36,315 bases of DNA from Clostridiales bacterium (GCA_003551965.1 PUOC01000197.1:1-36315); one strand, 5' to 3'. Positions 15,257 to 23,440 are shown, counted from the stretch's first letter. Translations and numbers: made by a program. Notes: generated by a model not told the origin, from the sequence alone.

Positions 15257-16405
15257 TTAGGTCAGGGCAGCATGGGCGTCCTTCAGATCCTGTATGACCT
15301 TAAGGTTCTGGGGGCACTTGGTTTCACACTGGCCGCATTCGATGCAGGTTGTGGCATCTTTACTGTCCTGCTGCAGGCGGCTGTAAGCACCTTTGGATTC
15401 TGCCAGGGTGCCGTAGATTGACGCTTCATTATAGAGGTGGAAGATGCGGGGGATCGCCACACCGACCGGACAGGGCAAGCAGTATTCGCACTCGGTACAG
15501 TCCACTGCGGTGCGGTCCAGATAGAACTGCTTAGCTTTTTCGATCAACTGTCGCTCTTCGCCGGTTATACAGCCGGGAACTGCATTGTCCAGGGCCCGGA
15601 TGTTTTCGTCTATTTCTTCCATGCGGTTCATCCCGCTTAACACCACACCCACTTCTTCGAAGTCTCCCAACCAACGCAGAGCCCATGCAGCTGCACTGCG
15701 CTGCACCGGTGCTTGGTTCCAGATGGCCTGAACTTCGCTGGGAACGTTCTTGGCCAGTTTGCCGCCCCGAAGGGGTTCCATGATAATGATGCCCAGTCCC
15801 CGCTCTGCGGCATAGCGCATGCCTTCGACACCGGCTTGAAAGTCTGTGTCCATGTAATTGAGCTGGATTTGACAGACATCCCAATCGAAACTATCTACGA
15901 TTTCTTTGAACAGGGGCAGTTCATCGTGGAAGGAAAAACCGATGCACTTAGCGCGTCCGTCGGCTTTGATCTGTTTCAAGAAAGGAAACACATCAAACTC
16001 TTTCATCTTGCTCCAGTTGTCCTCGTTCAGTGCATGGAGCAGATAGACATCCACATGGTCTGTCTGCAGTTTTTCTAGTTGCTCGGAAAAGATGGCTTCG
16101 AAATCATCTCGAGAATTCACTTCCCAGCAGGGCAGCTTCGTGGCTAACTGGACCTGTTCCCGGTAGCCGTCCCGCAGTGCCTCTCCCACCAGCAGTTCGC
16201 TCTTCTGGCCGTGGTAGCCATGGGCTGTATCCATGTAGGTGACACCCTTGTCGATAGCAGCCCGAATTTGGCTGACAGCCTCTTTTTCATCGATCTCCCC
16301 GAACTTCCGGCCCGTTGCGGGGCCGTCCACCTTAGGCAGGCGCATACAGCCAAAGCCCAACAGTGATGTTCGTGTTCCGCATTTACCTAACTTTCTTCTT
16401 TGCAT
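15257..16405 (-). CDS. Aldo/keto reductase with two C-terminal [4Fe-4S] clusters
   Basis: The 382-residue protein has an aldo/keto reductase TIM barrel (about 1-285) with the catalytic Asp and Tyr in MDTAHGYHG, Lys in ATKLP and His in YLLHAL, plus the family block GFGCMRLP at the start. After it comes a ferredoxin-like part with C-T-E-C-E-Y-C-L-P-C-P and C-I-E-C-G-Q-C-E-T-K-C-P, two full C-x2-C-x2-C-x3-C-P sets able to hold two [4Fe-4S] clusters. Such fusions are common in anaerobes, but their substrates are mostly unknown. The frame is open to 16438; ATG 16405, nine bases after GGAGG, gives the standard MQRRKLGKCG start. It is monocistronic. Confidence 0.88.
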   Translation of the reverse strand: MQRRKLGKCGTRTSLLGFGCMRLPKVDGPATGRKFGEIDEKEAVSQIRAAIDKGVTYMDTAHGYHGQKSELLVGEALRDGYREQVQLATKLPCWEVNSRDDFEAIFSEQLEKLQTDHVDVYLLHALNEDNWSKMKEFDVFPFLKQIKADGRAKCIGFSFHDELPLFKEIVDSFDWDVCQIQLNYMDTDFQAGVEGMRYAAERGLGIIIMEPLRGGKLAKNVPSEVQAIWNQAPVQRSAAAWALRWLGDFEEVGVVLSGMNRMEEIDENIRALDNAVPGCITGEERQLIEKAKQFYLDRTAVDCTECEYCLPCPVGVAIPRIFHLYNEASIYGTLAESKGAYSRLQQDSKDATTCIECGQCETKCPQNLKVIQDLKDAHAALT

Positions 16406-16519
16406 CGTGTACTCCCTCCAAAGGGTAGAGTGGTACAAAGTAGAATCATACTTCGTATAGTAATTGATTAAACACGTAAATAAAGAATTCCTTCCGGCAA
16501 TGACAGCCGATTATTGTGT

Positions 16520-16540
16520 CCAGGGGCTTAGGCCCCCTGG
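16520..16540. repeat. Inverted repeat between the FliT-like and reductase genes
   Basis: CCAGGGG (16520-16526) pairs with CCCCTGG (16534-16540) over a 7-base loop. It lies downstream of the main flagellar terminator at 16562-16591 on the minus strand and upstream of the aldo/keto reductase start, so it may be a backup terminator or part of the reductase leader. Confidence 0.35.
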
Positions 16541-16561
16541 GCATGGCCCAAAGGGCCTGCG

Positions 16562-16591
16562 AAAAATAGGACTGCCCGCCAAGGCAGCCCT
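16562..16591 (-). terminator. Terminator of the fliD operon
   Basis: On the minus strand AGGGCTGCC, a 6-base loop and GGCAGTCCT (one G-T pair) are followed by ATTTTTC. The stem begins inside the stop codon of the FliT-like gene. This is a good rho-independent terminator for the fliD transcript. Confidence 0.75.
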
Positions 16592-16976
16592 ACTCTATCT
16601 TTTTATCGACAAACGCGCCTTCAGCAGAGGGCCTGCGGCCGGTGTAGGCCTGGTTCTGCTGTCGCCCGGCTTTCAATTTCTGAATATCTTGGCGCACACT
16701 TTGGCAGTGTCCACGCATCTGCCCTTGGTTTTGCCGGTCGCACTGCTGGATCTGCTCCAATAGCGGCTGCAGTTCTTTGTCCAAGAACTGGTTCTGCTGG
16801 AGCTCATCGATTTCCGCTGCCAACTCTTGCCGCTGGGTGAGCAGTTCCTGAAAGGCATGCAGTGACGGATTGTCGCCGAAATGCTCCTTTCCCAGAAGCA
16901 CTCCCTGCTCACGGGCGCATTCCAGCATGGCTTCCAAGCGTCTTTTCACTTCTCTGCTTTGTTTGTTTTCATCCAC
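16590..16976 (-). CDS. FliT-like flagellar coiled-coil protein
   Basis: The 128-residue protein is mostly helical and rich in Glu, Gln and Arg, with heptad-like stretches (ELLTQRQELAAEIDELQQNQFLD in parts). It ends with A-E-G-A-F-V-D-K-K, a C-terminal pattern often seen in FlgN/FliT-type flagellar export chaperones. GTG at 16976 directly abuts the TAA of fliD, so the two are almost certainly translated together. In Bacillota fliD is typically followed by fliS and fliT; here only this one gene follows, and I see no FliS-like motif. The FliT-like call rests on position, size and helical nature rather than on clear homology. Confidence 0.6.
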   Translation of the reverse strand: MDENKQSREVKRRLEAMLECAREQGVLLGKEHFGDNPSLHAFQELLTQRQELAAEIDELQQNQFLDKELQPLLEQIQQCDRQNQGQMRGHCQSVRQDIQKLKAGRQQNQAYTGRRPSAEGAFVDKKIE

Positions 16977-18434
16977 TTAACCCATCATCCCCATCAGCTG
17001 CTGATCAAGCCAGTTGGCTTGTGCGTTCATGTCGGCGACCATGCGTTCCATGGCTGTAAATTGACTCCAGTAGCGCTCCTCTGTTCGCTGAAGACGTTCT
17101 TCCATCACATCCATGCGTTCTTCATAACGGCGGATCTGGTTTCCGAGAAAGCTCTGATCATAGAGGCTGGTCTCCCGGCCGGCTTGCTGCGTAATCTGCT
17201 GCATCCCGGTCCGCAGAGCGCTGTCCAACCGGCGGGCTATGCCCATGGATGCCTGATCCCCTTCTTCTTCCGGCTGCTTGGTGAACAGTTCCATGACACC
17301 GTCTGGGTCGGTACGAATAGCATCTCTGAGCTGGTCTTCGTCTACGTGGAGATAGCCCCGTTCCTGCCAACTACCCGTGGAAATGCCAATCTCTGAGAGC
17401 ATCTGCTTGTCGCCTTCGACGCCTTCCACCGGAGACCCAAAGGCCAGGCGCAGGTTGCTGAGCATGCCGCTCAAAATTCGATCATTACGCAGCATGCCGC
17501 TTTGGGCTTTCTCTTCCCACATTTCAATTTCGCGATCGGACATTTCCCGCTTTTGCTCGTCGGTTAAGGGGTGAAAATCGCTGTGCAAAGGTTCGTTCAG
17601 ACGTTCCTGTATGTCAAGGGCCATTTCATTGTATTTTTCAATGAATCCGGCAACGCGTTCGTACACTGCGTCGGTGTCGGCATCGACCGTAACCCGGGCT
17701 TCTCCTGCACGGTGCAGCGTCAGCAGGACGCCGTCGATTTCAAATTCGTTTGATTCGCGTTCTATGTCGAGGCCGTTTACCGTCAGTTCGGCGTTGCGGC
17801 CGGTGGCTAGAACACCGTTCTCCTCCCCGTTGTTCCAATCGGAACCAAAGATCGAATTCATTATGTCCTTGGTTTCTTCATGGGAGGCATCGAAGTCGAT
17901 GACTGCCTGTTCACCGGTATTTCGGGTCGTGAACGATACACCGGCGTCTTCGTCATGGAACACCTGCAGGTTCAGGTCTGCGTGGCCGCTGATCTTTGCC
18001 AATACATCCCCGATCTCGTCATCTGCGTCGACGCCAATCTCGACATAATCGCCTTCGCTGTCGGTTCGCAGCCGCAGCGTGCCTGCCTGCAGGTCGTTGC
18101 CAGCCACACTGGACCACCAGGAAGCGGTGTCGGCCTGTTGTTTAACGTCGACGTCGTACACTGCTTCTCCGGCCCGGCCCGTGGCCTGCGCCGAGACCAC
18201 CGATTCCTGGCTGGAACGGGCCTTCCAGGCTGCGTAGTTGCCCTGCAGGCGCATATCGAATGCTTTCTCCTGCAGGCGCCGGACCATCGTATTTACTTCC
18301 CGATAGCCCTCCCGCTGCCATTCCGCCTGCACTTTGCGATGATATACCCGCTCGAGCGGCTGGCGCTCGGCCTGCATAAGCTCGTTCACCATCTGCTCGG
18401 TATCGATGCCGGAAGCAATTCCGCCAATTCGCAT
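16977..18434 (-). CDS. fliD: Flagellar filament cap protein FliD (HAP2)
   Basis: The 485-residue protein has the FliD N-terminal domain beginning MRIGGIASGIDTEQMVNELM (residues 1-20), a central variable region, and a C-terminal domain with GVMELFTKQPEE near 390 and a terminal coiled coil. The start G-I-A-S-G-I-D-T is diagnostic of HAP2 (PF02465, PF07195). It caps the growing filament and folds flagellin subunits as they leave the channel. ATG 18434 follows AAGGAG by nine bases. A sigma-28 type promoter lies at 18479-18505, fitting a late flagellar gene. Flagellin and hook-associated genes are not in the window, so this is a small outlying flagellar unit. Confidence 0.93.
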   Translation of the reverse strand: MRIGGIASGIDTEQMVNELMQAERQPLERVYHRKVQAEWQREGYREVNTMVRRLQEKAFDMRLQGNYAAWKARSSQESVVSAQATGRAGEAVYDVDVKQQADTASWWSSVAGNDLQAGTLRLRTDSEGDYVEIGVDADDEIGDVLAKISGHADLNLQVFHDEDAGVSFTTRNTGEQAVIDFDASHEETKDIMNSIFGSDWNNGEENGVLATGRNAELTVNGLDIERESNEFEIDGVLLTLHRAGEARVTVDADTDAVYERVAGFIEKYNEMALDIQERLNEPLHSDFHPLTDEQKREMSDREIEMWEEKAQSGMLRNDRILSGMLSNLRLAFGSPVEGVEGDKQMLSEIGISTGSWQERGYLHVDEDQLRDAIRTDPDGVMELFTKQPEEEGDQASMGIARRLDSALRTGMQQITQQAGRETSLYDQSFLGNQIRRYEERMDVMEERLQRTEERYWSQFTAMERMVADMNAQANWLDQQLMGMMG

Positions 18435-18478
18435 AGGGCGTCACTCCTTACTTGCCGTATGGGTCCTGCCTATTAGGC

Positions 18479-18505
18479 ATATCGACATCCATGCAGCAAT
18501 CTTTA
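18479..18505 (-). promoter_or_regulatory. Sigma-28 (SigD/FliA) promoter for fliD
   Basis: On the minus strand TAAA (18502-18505) is followed by exactly 15 bases and GTCGATAT (18479-18486). The SigD consensus is TAAA-N15-GCCGATAT, so only one base differs. Transcription would start close to 18472, about 38 bases before the fliD ATG. Confidence 0.8.
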
Positions 18506-18566
18506 GCACCCTGCCGCGATTTTCGCCCGCGGCGTTTGCCCGCTGCAACCCCGGTTGTGACCCATG

Positions 18567-18998
18567 TCAATTCAAGGAGTGCACTTCGGCCCAAAGCTTC
18601 CGGTAGATTCCATAGGCGTGTTCGCCTTCTTCGGCTGCCTGCTCTAGAGGCATCATAATTCCGAAATTGTACTTGCGGTGTTCGATGGTCGTGTCTGTCA
18701 AAAAAATGCAGATACGCTTTCTATCTCCATTCTTACAGGTGATTACCGCTTCTGCATAGTTGATGGCACCGCTTAGGGCGCGCTTGGCCTGTTCGACGGC
18801 CCGCTCTCGCTCCTCCGCGTCCGGGAAGACCAGCTGGAACCATCCGGCTTCATTGACCTCCTGGCGCGTGTAGCCGGAAAGTCCCTCCATTGCCCTATTG
18901 TAGCAGACTACCTGTCCATTGGGCGTGCCTACAGATATTCCAAAGGGTGCGTCTTCAACCAACACATCGAACATGCGCAGGAAATTGGGTGTATTCAC
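18567..18998 (-). CDS. Stand-alone PAS domain protein
   Basis: The 143-residue protein consists almost only of a PAS domain: DAPFGISVGTPNGQVVCYNRAMEGLSGYTRQEV at its core (residues about 16-50), a W-F-Q-L-V-F-P-D turn, and the final strands AEAVITCKNGDRKRICIFLTDTT. No output domain, HTH or kinase part is present, so it must act through a partner. PAS domains bind flavin, haem or small ligands or mediate protein contacts; none can be assigned. ATG at 19016 lacks a ribosome binding site, while GTG at 18998 lies seven bases after GAGGTG, so the latter is preferred. It is transcribed toward fliD, 68 bases upstream of the fliD promoter. Confidence 0.72.
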   Translation of the reverse strand: MNTPNFLRMFDVLVEDAPFGISVGTPNGQVVCYNRAMEGLSGYTRQEVNEAGWFQLVFPDAEERERAVEQAKRALSGAINYAEAVITCKNGDRKRICIFLTDTTIEHRKYNFGIMMPLEQAAEEGEHAYGIYRKLWAEVHSLN

Positions 18999-19170
18999 AA
19001 AACCCCACCTCACCATTTGTTCTGTTAATTACTTTCTTTCGAGCTGCAGCGACTATTCCCTGCCCTTCTCGGCGAAAATGGCATGTATTCCCAGCTTTCA
19101 AAAGCGCGAGGATTAGGGCTGCCGGCGGCGAATACTGTGAATACTGTAAGGATGAGAAAGGGGCCCGCCC

Positions 19171-20217
19171 ATGTTCAGAAATATGCGCCATCCCGATCGT
19201 TACCACGGCCGCGGGACCATGCGCGGTTTCTTTGAAGGCTGGTATTTCAAACTGGCCACAGCAGACAAAAAGCGCGTGATTGCCCTGATTCCAGGGATTT
19301 TCTGGGGCCAGACGGACGCCGAACATCACAGCTTCCTGCAGGTCCTCGATGGCGACCATATCTCCTATGACTATATCAAAATGCCGCCCGAACGTTTCCA
19401 AGCTGCGGACAGGCCCTTTAAGGTGGAACTGGGTGCAAACAGCTTTTCGCTGGATTCGATCCGGCTGCAGGCATCATCGCAGCAGACGCGCTTATTCGGC
19501 GGAGTTGATTTCGCCGGTCAAAGGGCCTGGAGGAGTTCGCGTCTTTTTCCCGGCAGTATGGGCGCTTACAACTACATACCCGGGCTGCAGTGTTACAGCC
19601 AGGTGTGCCTCATGGATGCCGAACTATCCGGGGCCCTGTCGATTAACGGAGAAGCGGTCAACTTTGAAGGCGGTCGCGTCTACGTGGAAAAGAACTGGGG
19701 GAAGGCCTTCCCCTATTCGTGGATCTGGGTGCAGTGCAATGCCTTTGACGAGCGCGCAGCCTCCCTGAGCTGCTCCATCGGACACATTCCCTTCGGGCCG
19801 GGCAGTTTCCGAGGCCATCTCGTCGGCCTCTACCATGGGGAGCAGTTCTTTGCCTTTACCACCATGAACCGTTCGCGACTGACAATCCGCTCCTTACAGC
19901 CCGATGTGAGAATGGAGCTGGAAAACCGGCGCTACTGGGTGGAAATCACAACGCAAAGCGATCCGGACACGTTCATACTCTGCCGAGGCCCCCGGGGCGG
20001 GGAGATGGTTCCCATGGTGTGGGAAACGCTGCAGGGAAAGGTGACCCTGCGTCTCTATGATAAGCGCCAGCGGCAGTATCTGTTGGAGACCCAAGGCGAG
20101 CGGGCCGGGATTGAGTACGGCGGTGACCAGATGCAGATCATTGATGGGCAGACGGAACAGACAAGCTCAACCGATTCGACGGGCAGAACAGAGCAGGACT
20201 CGGGAAACAATCGATAA
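19171..20217 (+). CDS. Tocopherol cyclase-like protein
   Basis: The 348-residue protein fits the tocopherol cyclase-like family (PF14249): R-G-F-F-E-G-W-Y-F-K near the start, YNYIPGLQCYSQVCLMD around residue 130, and VYVEKNWGKAFPYSWIWVQC around 170-190, where the E-K-N-W-G block is the family hallmark. Plant and cyanobacterial members close the chromanol ring of vitamin E; Bacillota members are not expected to make tocopherol and their substrate is unknown, probably a lipid or carotenoid-like compound. The last 25 residues are Thr/Ser/Gln/Glu-rich and look disordered. ATG 19171 follows AGAAAGGGG. The ferritin promoter lies just past its stop. Confidence 0.78.
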   Translation: MFRNMRHPDRYHGRGTMRGFFEGWYFKLATADKKRVIALIPGIFWGQTDAEHHSFLQVLDGDHISYDYIKMPPERFQAADRPFKVELGANSFSLDSIRLQASSQQTRLFGGVDFAGQRAWRSSRLFPGSMGAYNYIPGLQCYSQVCLMDAELSGALSINGEAVNFEGGRVYVEKNWGKAFPYSWIWVQCNAFDERAASLSCSIGHIPFGPGSFRGHLVGLYHGEQFFAFTTMNRSRLTIRSLQPDVRMELENRRYWVEITTQSDPDTFILCRGPRGGEMVPMVWETLQGKVTLRLYDKRQRQYLLETQGERAGIEYGGDQMQIIDGQTEQTSSTDSTGRTEQDSGNNR

Positions 20218-20223
20218 TTATTC
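20211..20223. promoter_or_regulatory. AT-rich palindrome upstream of the ferritin promoter
   Basis: TCGATAATTATTC contains the palindrome ATAATTAT. It sits 10 bases upstream of the ferritin -35 box and overlaps the stop of the preceding gene. The same 13-mer with one change occurs upstream of the ABC importer at 25050-25062. It resembles the core of Fur/PerR-type boxes but is even-centred, so the regulator is uncertain. Confidence 0.4.
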
Positions 20224-20233
20224 CTAACAAGTG

Positions 20234-20262
20234 TTGCTGTGCCGACGCAAACGTGCTATACT
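20234..20262 (+). promoter_or_regulatory. Ferritin promoter with extended -10
   Basis: TTGCTG (20234-20239) and TATACT (20257-20262) are spaced by 17 bp, and TGC precedes the -10, making it an extended element. Transcription would start near 20269, about 20 bases before the ATG. Confidence 0.78.
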
Positions 20263-20288
20263 GAGAAAAACAACAGTGGAGGGATACC

Positions 20289-20798
20289 ATGCTATCCAAA
20301 GAAATGCTGGCTGAACTGAACGAACAAATCAAACACGAATTTGCATCCGCTAACTATTATCTGGCCATGGCCGCGTATTTCGCTGAACAGGGTTTGGACG
20401 GGTTTACGAACTTTTTTATTGTTCAAGCCGAAGAAGAGCGGTTTCATGCCATGAAGTTCTTCCACTTCATCAATGATCTGGGCGGGAAGGTGGAAATCAC
20501 CGGCTATGAAGATCCGAAAAGAGACTTCTCGTCGGTGGAAGAAGTGTTTCAGCTGGCTCTGAAACATGAGCAGTTTGTCACTGCCAGAATCCATAAGCTC
20601 TTGGATGTGGCCAAGAATGAAAACCACCATCCGACCATGAGCTTCCTGCAGTGGTTCGTGGATGAACAGGTGGAAGAAGAGGCAACGATGTCCGGCATCC
20701 TCGATAAGATTCGGCTTTCCGGCGGTGCCGGCCCCGGATTGCTGTTCTTAGACAAAGAACTGGCCGGCCGCAGCTTTACGCCGCCAGCGGGCGAGTAA
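20289..20798 (+). CDS. ftnA: Non-haem ferritin
   Basis: The 169-residue protein is a standard bacterial ferritin: four-helix bundle with iron ligands in NEQIKHEFASANYYLAMA (first Glu of the ferroxidase site near residue 17), QAEEERFHAMKFF (E-E-x-x-H at about 49-53) and the later EQF and QWFVDEQVEEE blocks (helix D, near 125-135). It oxidises Fe(II) and stores iron as a mineral in a 24-mer shell. ATG 20289 lies five bases after GGAGGG. The gene has its own strong promoter, is monocistronic and ends at a very stable terminator. The upstream palindrome suggests iron- or stress-responsive control. Confidence 0.95.
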   Translation: MLSKEMLAELNEQIKHEFASANYYLAMAAYFAEQGLDGFTNFFIVQAEEERFHAMKFFHFINDLGGKVEITGYEDPKRDFSSVEEVFQLALKHEQFVTARIHKLLDVAKNENHHPTMSFLQWFVDEQVEEEATMSGILDKIRLSGGAGPGLLFLDKELAGRSFTPPAGE

Positions 20799-20845
20799 GG
20801 CGCGAACCACCGGCAGTTTCACACAAGGAAAAGACAGATCATGAC

Positions 20846-20895
20846 AAGCGAAGGCCGACGGCAGTGGTTATTCTGCCATCGGCCTTCGCTTTTTG
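20846..20895. terminator. Strong terminator between ferritin and the ABC importer operon
   Basis: A 19-bp stem with one mismatch (20846-20864 and 20873-20891) closes on an 8-base loop and runs into TTTTT on the plus strand. It ends the ferritin transcript and, read on the minus strand, lies just past the stop of the last importer-operon gene. Confidence 0.88.
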
Positions 20896-20900
20896 TTTGT

Positions 20901-21104
20901 CTACAACCAAAGGCTTAAAGCCCAAAGTCCGTGGACCGTTGCAATGATTAAGGACAAGCCGGCAATATACACATGCCATTTCCGCAGCTTGGGCTTGCGT
21001 TTTTTCCGGGCTACCTGCATGACAATGGCAGCAATCCAGAATCCAATGACTGCAACGATGCCAAGCCATCCGAACATGGGTAAGTACTGCAAATTACTCA
21101 GCAA
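20901..21104 (-). CDS. Small two-helix membrane protein
   Basis: The 67-residue protein has two membrane segments (about 10-32, FGWLGIVAVIGFWIAAIVMQV, and 46-66, VYIAGLSLIIATVHGLWALSL) joined by a very basic loop, ARKKRKPKLRKWH, which should face the cytoplasm. TTG at 21104 follows TGGAGTGAT, a good ribosome binding site. It is the last gene of the importer operon, 22 bases after the 183-residue membrane protein, and ends just before the terminator. I do not recognise the family; it could be an accessory subunit of the transporter. Confidence 0.6.
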   Translation of the reverse strand: MLSNLQYLPMFGWLGIVAVIGFWIAAIVMQVARKKRKPKLRKWHVYIAGLSLIIATVHGLWALSLWL

Positions 21105-21126
21105 ACCACATCACTCCAATCGTTTT

Positions 21127-21678
21127 TTACTGTGCTTCATGCCTGTCTTCCCCCATCTCAGCCCGGCTTTCCATCTCCGTAGAAAGGCGGCGGTTGATAG
21201 CACGGCCAAATACCAAGCCTGCAAGGCTGGTTAAACAGACCACGAATGTTAGGACAGCCAACAGCAGCCAGGCATTGGCCGAATTCAAAGGCATGACCAA
21301 GATGTACATCAGTGGCAGTTGAAACACGGGAAACAACGCGGCCCGCGCCGACGACACGGTCCTCTGGTCGAATCCCAATCGCTTAAGCAGCAGGCCGGAC
21401 AGCTGTGCTCCGAGGCCGCCGCTGATGGAGACAAAAAAGATGTAGGGCATGAACATGGTGAGAATGGCGCCCAAAAGCACGCCGAAAAATAGGATCGTAC
21501 CGGGGAGCGACACCCTCTGCAGCAGGACAAAGGCAGCCATGCTGTACAACGGGGCGATCCAGACAACCTTGAACACCGGTGCAGGGACGAACTGCATCAG
21601 CGGAACCACCGCAAGGCCGACAACTATGACTAGTGCGGCCACCATACTTACCCGTACATAATCGCTGGTTCTCGACAC
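21127..21678 (-). CDS. Polytopic membrane protein, possibly ECF S-component-like
   Basis: The 183-residue protein has about six hydrophobic segments and a short charged cytoplasmic tail (RRLSTEMESRAEMGEDRHEAQ in parts). Its size and six-segment layout recall substrate-binding S components of energy-coupling factor transporters, and motifs such as VFKVVWIAPLYS and MPYIFFVSISGGLG look structural, but I cannot assign a known subfamily. GTG at 21678 lies eight bases after AGGAGG and three bases after the stop of the second permease gene, so it is part of the same operon. It stands where the ATPase genes of such operons are normally found. Confidence 0.6.
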   Translation of the reverse strand: MSRTSDYVRVSMVAALVIVVGLAVVPLMQFVPAPVFKVVWIAPLYSMAAFVLLQRVSLPGTILFFGVLLGAILTMFMPYIFFVSISGGLGAQLSGLLLKRLGFDQRTVSSARAALFPVFQLPLMYILVMPLNSANAWLLLAVLTFVVCLTSLAGLVFGRAINRRLSTEMESRAEMGEDRHEAQ

Positions 21679-21681
21679 GGT

Positions 21682-22485
21682 TCAACCCTCCTGATATGGA
21701 TCAAGCCAGTCCTGGAGCTTATCTCCCATAAGGTTCAGGGCCAGGACGGCTATGAACATGGCCCCGCCGGGAAACAGTACGAGCCACGGCGCTACCGGAA
21801 TGTAGTCTCGAGCTTCGCTGATCATCCCTCCCCAACTGGGAGCCGGCGGCTGAATACCCACGCCGAGAAAGCTCAGGGCGGCTTCTGCCAGTATGGCGGC
21901 GGCAAACATATACGTGGCCTGGACAACCACCGGCGCCAAGGAGTTTGGAAGTACATGCCGGAGCAGGGCGTAGAGATCCTTAGCCCCCAAAGCTCGAACG
22001 GCCTCGACAAAATCCCGTGACTTGACATTGAGGACGGCTCCCCGGGCCACCCTGGCCATACGGGGCGTATAGGCAAAGGCTATGGCGAAGATGATCACGT
22101 ACTGCCCTGCTCCCCAGACCGCGGCCAGAGAGATAGCGAGGATAATTTCCGGAAATGCCATCCAGCCGTCGAATATCCGCATAATATACGGGTCGATGCT
22201 GCGGTTCCACCCGCACAGGGCGCCGACACTGGTACCCACAAGGATGGTGATGGATATGACTGCCAAGCCAATTAACAGTGATGTGCGTCCGCCGTGGGCT
22301 GTCCTGCTGAAGACGTCCCGGCCGAACTCATCGGTTCCCATCCAATGTTGGCTAGAAGGAGGCTGCAGCCGTTTCTGCGGTGCTATGTCCCTGGGATTTT
22401 GATCGGCAAGAAACGGAGCAAACAGCATAAACAGCAGTATGAACGACAACAGCAAGAACTCGATTTTGTTCGTGTTTCGGGTCAC
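21682..22485 (-). CDS. Peptide/nickel-type ABC transporter permease (DppC/OppC family)
   Basis: The 267-residue protein has the N-terminal region of DppC-type permeases, with HWMGTDEFGRDVFSR at residues about 47-61, a classic family block, about six membrane segments, and the coupling EAVRALGAKDLYALLRHVLPN (the EAA loop with its conserved glycine). AALSFLGVGIQPPAPSWG near 205-222 is also typical. It forms one half of the membrane channel of a binding-protein-dependent importer for peptides, nickel or related solutes. The start is GTG 22485, ten bases after the stop of the first permease gene. Confidence 0.9.
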   Translation of the reverse strand: MTRNTNKIEFLLLSFILLFMLFAPFLADQNPRDIAPQKRLQPPSSQHWMGTDEFGRDVFSRTAHGGRTSLLIGLAVISITILVGTSVGALCGWNRSIDPYIMRIFDGWMAFPEIILAISLAAVWGAGQYVIIFAIAFAYTPRMARVARGAVLNVKSRDFVEAVRALGAKDLYALLRHVLPNSLAPVVVQATYMFAAAILAEAALSFLGVGIQPPAPSWGGMISEARDYIPVAPWLVLFPGGAMFIAVLALNLMGDKLQDWLDPYQEG

Positions 22486-22495
22486 AATTCACCGC

Positions 22496-23440
22496 CTACC
22501 TGTCTCGTAACCTGGGATCAAAGGCTGCATAGGAAATATCGATGATGAGGTTGATGAATACATAGATGCCGGCAGCGAATAGGATTGTTCCCTGAATGAC
22601 AGGGTAGTCCCGCCGCAGAATGGCCGTGACAGCCAGGGATCCCGTTCCGGGAATGGCAAATACCGACTCCACAATCCAAGTGCCTCCCAAAAGAGCTGCG
22701 AAACTCAATCCGAATACGGTCACAATGGGGACAGCTGCGTTGCGCAGAACGTGTTTGAGCATCACCGAGGTTCGCGGCACACCTTTGGCGCGGGCGGTGC
22801 GCACGAAATCTTGATGGAGAACTTCCAAAACGGCGCTGCGGGTCATCCTGGCCAATATGGCCATCTGCATCAGACCCAGGGTGAGCGCCGGGAGCACCAG
22901 ATAATACACGGCTCCGAATCCCACTTCGCTGAAGGATCGGTAGCCCGCCACGGGAAACCATCCCATCTGGACGCCAAAGACCGATACCAGCAGGGTGGCC
23001 ATGAGAAAGCTCGGTATGGAAATCCCGGCTAAGGAGGCAACGATGGCACCGGCATCGATCAGCTTGCGGTGATGCATGGCAGCGGCGGTGCCTAGGGGAA
23101 TCCCTAGAAGCACACCCAAAAACTGGCCGCTCAGTGCCAGCAGAATGGTGGGCTCCAAGCGCTGGACCAGGGCATGGGTCACGGGCATCTGCAGAAACAG
23201 TGAAGTGCCCAGATCGCCGCGCACCACACGCTGGAGCCAGAGCCCAAATCGTATGGGCAGCGGTTGGTCAAGCCCAAGTTTCGCCCGCATCTGGGCAACC
23301 TCGGCCTCCGTGGCAAAATCGCCCACGATCAGCCGCACAGGGTCGCCCGGCGTGACATTCGTAATAAAAAAGGCGGTGACGGCCACCACCGCCAAAACGG
23401 GAATGGCCGCTAACAACCGCTTCAACACATATTGCCCCAT
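22496..23440 (-). CDS. Peptide/nickel-type ABC transporter permease (DppB/OppB family)
   Basis: The 314-residue protein matches DppB-type permeases: an N-terminal segment followed by T-P-G-D-P-V-R, LGLDQPLPIRFGLWL, RGDLGTSLF, then five further membrane segments and the EAA loop around QDFVRTARAKGVPRTSVMLKHVLRN (in parts), with FGLSFAALLGGTWIVESVFAIPGTG near the end. Together with the next gene it forms the importer channel. Three start codons lie in a row (GTG 23446, ATG 23443, ATG 23440); the last has the best spacing from AGGAG. The gap to the binding-protein gene is 14 bases. Confidence 0.9.
   Translation of the reverse strand: MGQYVLKRLLAAIPVLAVVAVTAFFITNVTPGDPVRLIVGDFATEAEVAQMRAKLGLDQPLPIRFGLWLQRVVRGDLGTSLFLQMPVTHALVQRLEPTILLALSGQFLGVLLGIPLGTAAAMHHRKLIDAGAIVASLAGISIPSFLMATLLVSVFGVQMGWFPVAGYRSFSEVGFGAVYYLVLPALTLGLMQMAILARMTRSAVLEVLHQDFVRTARAKGVPRTSVMLKHVLRNAAVPIVTVFGLSFAALLGGTWIVESVFAIPGTGSLAVTAILRRDYPVIQGTILFAAGIYVFINLIIDISYAAFDPRLRDR

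Noticed and set aside
16448-16460. A loxP-like arm (ATACTTCGTATAG) before the aldo/keto reductase gene
   Set aside because: Only one arm resembles loxP; the second arm and the 8-bp spacer are missing, so this is a chance AT-rich match near the promoter.
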